Source: Spirochaetaceae bacterium (GTDB taxonomy: Bacteria; Spirochaetota; Spirochaetia; Treponematales; Breznakiellaceae). Taken from it: a stretch of DNA of 22,293 bases. Below are positions 21,253 through 22,293 of this stretch, piece by piece. Under the pieces are notes generated by a model, which ran no database searches, was not told the origin of the DNA, and worked only from the letters and a program-made list of their open reading frames with translations. Numbering within the stretch: position 1 is the stretch's first letter; each line of letters begins with the position of its first letter. A program made the translations under genes and the position numbers. The DNA lies in contig JAIRPU010000110.1 of NCBI GenBank assembly GCA_031256815.1, forward strand, positions 1-22,293, given 5' to 3'.

Positions 21253-22293
21253 CTATTTGACAGCGAAAGCGGGGTCGCAGCCGCCTACAGCAGACGCAGT
21301 GTTGACGTATTCATAACCGGTGTAGTAGACAACGCAAAACGACAACGCGGAGGAAGGCCCATAAGGGGATGCCTCCCAATAATAAGAGGATTTTGTCCTC
21401 TTGCTATTGCTATCGTAATACGCAAAATGAGTTTGGTTTGTATCTGTCTCGTGAGTGGAAATGCTATTCGTGTTACTGCCGAACAGCTCCCGTTCTGTGG
21501 GCAGCCAGAGTTTGTCTGTTATCGTGTGCGTACCACTTGCGCCGCTTCCTTTATTGGCCACCCTGCGGCTTATATTCCACACAACGGCATCCGGCACGCC
21601 GGCAGTCTGCAACGCCGGCCAGTAGGTGCCGGTCAGATATGTCCGCATTTCGCTTCCCAGATAGCCGTTAGCGTTGGTATCGGTCGCTTCCATGCGGGCG
21701 TTTCCCGGGAAGTCCTTAAAGTGGAAGATTAGGTGCGGCGTTGTTGTGCCGTTGCTGTTCTTGTTGTAATAGGGATTTATAGCCACCACCATAACGCGCA
21801 GTTTATCGTTACCCGCGTTCGTGTTTGTAATGCCTACCACGGGGTTGCTGTTGTAGGCGGCAACGTTAAGTGACTTTAAGTTGACATAATCGCCCAGCTT
21901 TATAACGCCAAGCCCTCCTGACGGGTTTACGCTGGAAGGACTCTGCGTCTTTATGTAGGCGCTTACCTCATTGAATGTGTCGGTAACATCCTGCGCAGAT
22001 ATATCGCCTATAGCGTAACCTGCGCTCTTTACCCCGAACTTAACCATAAGGTCGGGATTGTTCTCCTGACCTGCCACCAAGCCTCTTTCTCTCCACTGCG
22101 CGTAAAGCGTAACGGTTACGCCCTTTGCGGACGGGTCTATGTTCACATTTGCCTGCTTGTCCGTGTAAGCAGTACCTAAGCCGTTGTCAGCGCTGTTCCA
22201 GCCGGTAAAAATATAATTTGTCTTTGTATAGCTATTCTGCGTAAGCGTGTAAGGCACACCGTAAGTCTTCGATTCGTTTGTCATTGCAGTGCC
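21253..22293 (-). CDS. InlB-repeat/DUF6273 surface protein (5' end outside window)
   Basis: At least 346 codons are visible and the frame stays open through the window edge, so the true start lies beyond it. The first visible part (GTAMTNESKTYGVPYTL, YIFTGWNSADNGLGTAYTD, TVTLYAQW) is the end of an InlB B-repeat (Listeria-Bacteroides repeat). A linker and a C-terminal DUF6273 domain follow (IKLGDYVNLKSL, VVAINPY, HLIFHFKDF, NAMRELL-like core absent but LWLPTERELFG present, YYWEASPYGPSSALSFCVVY, GCDPAFAVK). DUF6273 resembles C-type-lectin-like folds and occurs in secreted proteins of gut bacteria, often in large families in treponemes. Probably an exported adhesin or ligand-binding protein; ligand unknown. 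Followed by a strong terminator. Confidence 0.85.
   Translation of the reverse strand, partial: GTAMTNESKTYGVPYTLTQNSYTKTNYIFTGWNSADNGLGTAYTDKQANVNIDPSAKGVTVTLYAQWRERGLVAGQENNPDLMVKFGVKSAGYAIGDISAQDVTDTFNEVSAYIKTQSPSSVNPSGGLGVIKLGDYVNLKSLNVAAYNSNPVVGITNTNAGNDKLRVMVVAINPYYNKNSNGTTTPHLIFHFKDFPGNARMEATDTNANGYLGSEMRTYLTGTYWPALQTAGVPDAVVWNISRRVANKGSGASGTHTITDKLWLPTERELFGSNTNSISTHETDTNQTHFAYYDSNSKRTKSSYYWEASPYGPSSALSFCVVYYTGYEYVNTASAVGGCDPAFAVK

Noticed and set aside
20724..21260. Several long open frames on both strands of the GC-rich spacer
   Set aside because: All are Arg/Ala/Pro/Gly-rich products of repeated palindromes, overlap each other in many frames and have no start signals or family motifs.
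21253..22293. Confirmed diversity-generating retroelement
   Set aside because: No reverse transcriptase, template repeat or accessory gene is visible in the window; kept only as a speculative finding.

Overview
This window looks like chromosomal DNA from a spirochaete, most likely a host- or gut-associated Treponema relative. That assignment is inferred from gene content: a PEGA plus formylglycine-generating-enzyme-fold membrane protein next to smpB, an InlB-repeat/DUF6273 surface protein, a membrane-anchored CDP-glycerol transferase-like protein, a T. maritima-type glucan phosphorylase and degenerate lipoboxes. No rRNA or tRNA is present to settle it. Base composition is mixed: most genes are moderate in GC, the kinase/DAGK/AI-2E and DUF4160-SIMPL blocks are AT-rich, and the 20.75-21.15 kb spacer is extremely GC-rich.

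Layout. 1-485 (-) is the start of a response regulator whose receiver domain carries a large in-frame tandem-repeat insertion. 644-2648 (+) holds a PEGA/FGE-like membrane protein followed one base later by smpB. 2730-4259 (-) is an NCS2 nucleobase permease, and 4332-5558 (-) a CDP-glycerol glycerophosphotransferase-like protein preceded by a short tandem repeat. 5759-7769 (-) is a tight operon of a trans-sulfuration PLP enzyme and two overlapping Rrf2 regulators. One regulator has an IscR-like three-cysteine motif; the other has no cysteine. 7898-10237 (+) holds purA and an AI-2E-family membrane protein. 10267-14285 (-) is a translationally coupled pair: a DAGK-fold protein whose GGDGT motif reads GGSGT, and a 1044-residue hybrid histidine kinase. 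14372-15505 (-) is a lipoprotein-like endonuclease/exonuclease/phosphatase-family protein. 15590-19314 (-) is alpha-glucan phosphorylase overlapped by a lone trpB. 19424-20703 (-) is a likely operon of DUF4160, DUF2442 and SIMPL proteins. 20734-21252 is a gene-free GC-rich spacer packed with hairpins, including three copies of an ~83-bp repeat. 21253-22293 (-) is the 3' part of an InlB-repeat/DUF6273 surface protein.

How the genes work together. The sulfur-amino-acid enzyme and its two Rrf2 regulators look like a self-regulated unit comparable in logic to Bacillus CymR. The DAGK-like protein and the hybrid kinase probably serve one signalling pathway. purA and the NCS2 permease both serve purine supply but are separate units. 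A recurring pattern in translation starts is also visible. Several genes without a Shine-Dalgarno sequence have a plausible -10 box only 6-9 bases before the ATG, whereas SD-bearing genes have it 17-23 bases before. This suggests a mixture of leaderless and leadered transcripts.

The best candidates for something undescribed are the repeat-inserted receiver domain, the GGSGT DAGK-kinase pair, the hairpin array with a compensatory base change, and the putative leaderless promoters. I saw no transposase, CRISPR array, phage gene or reverse transcriptase.
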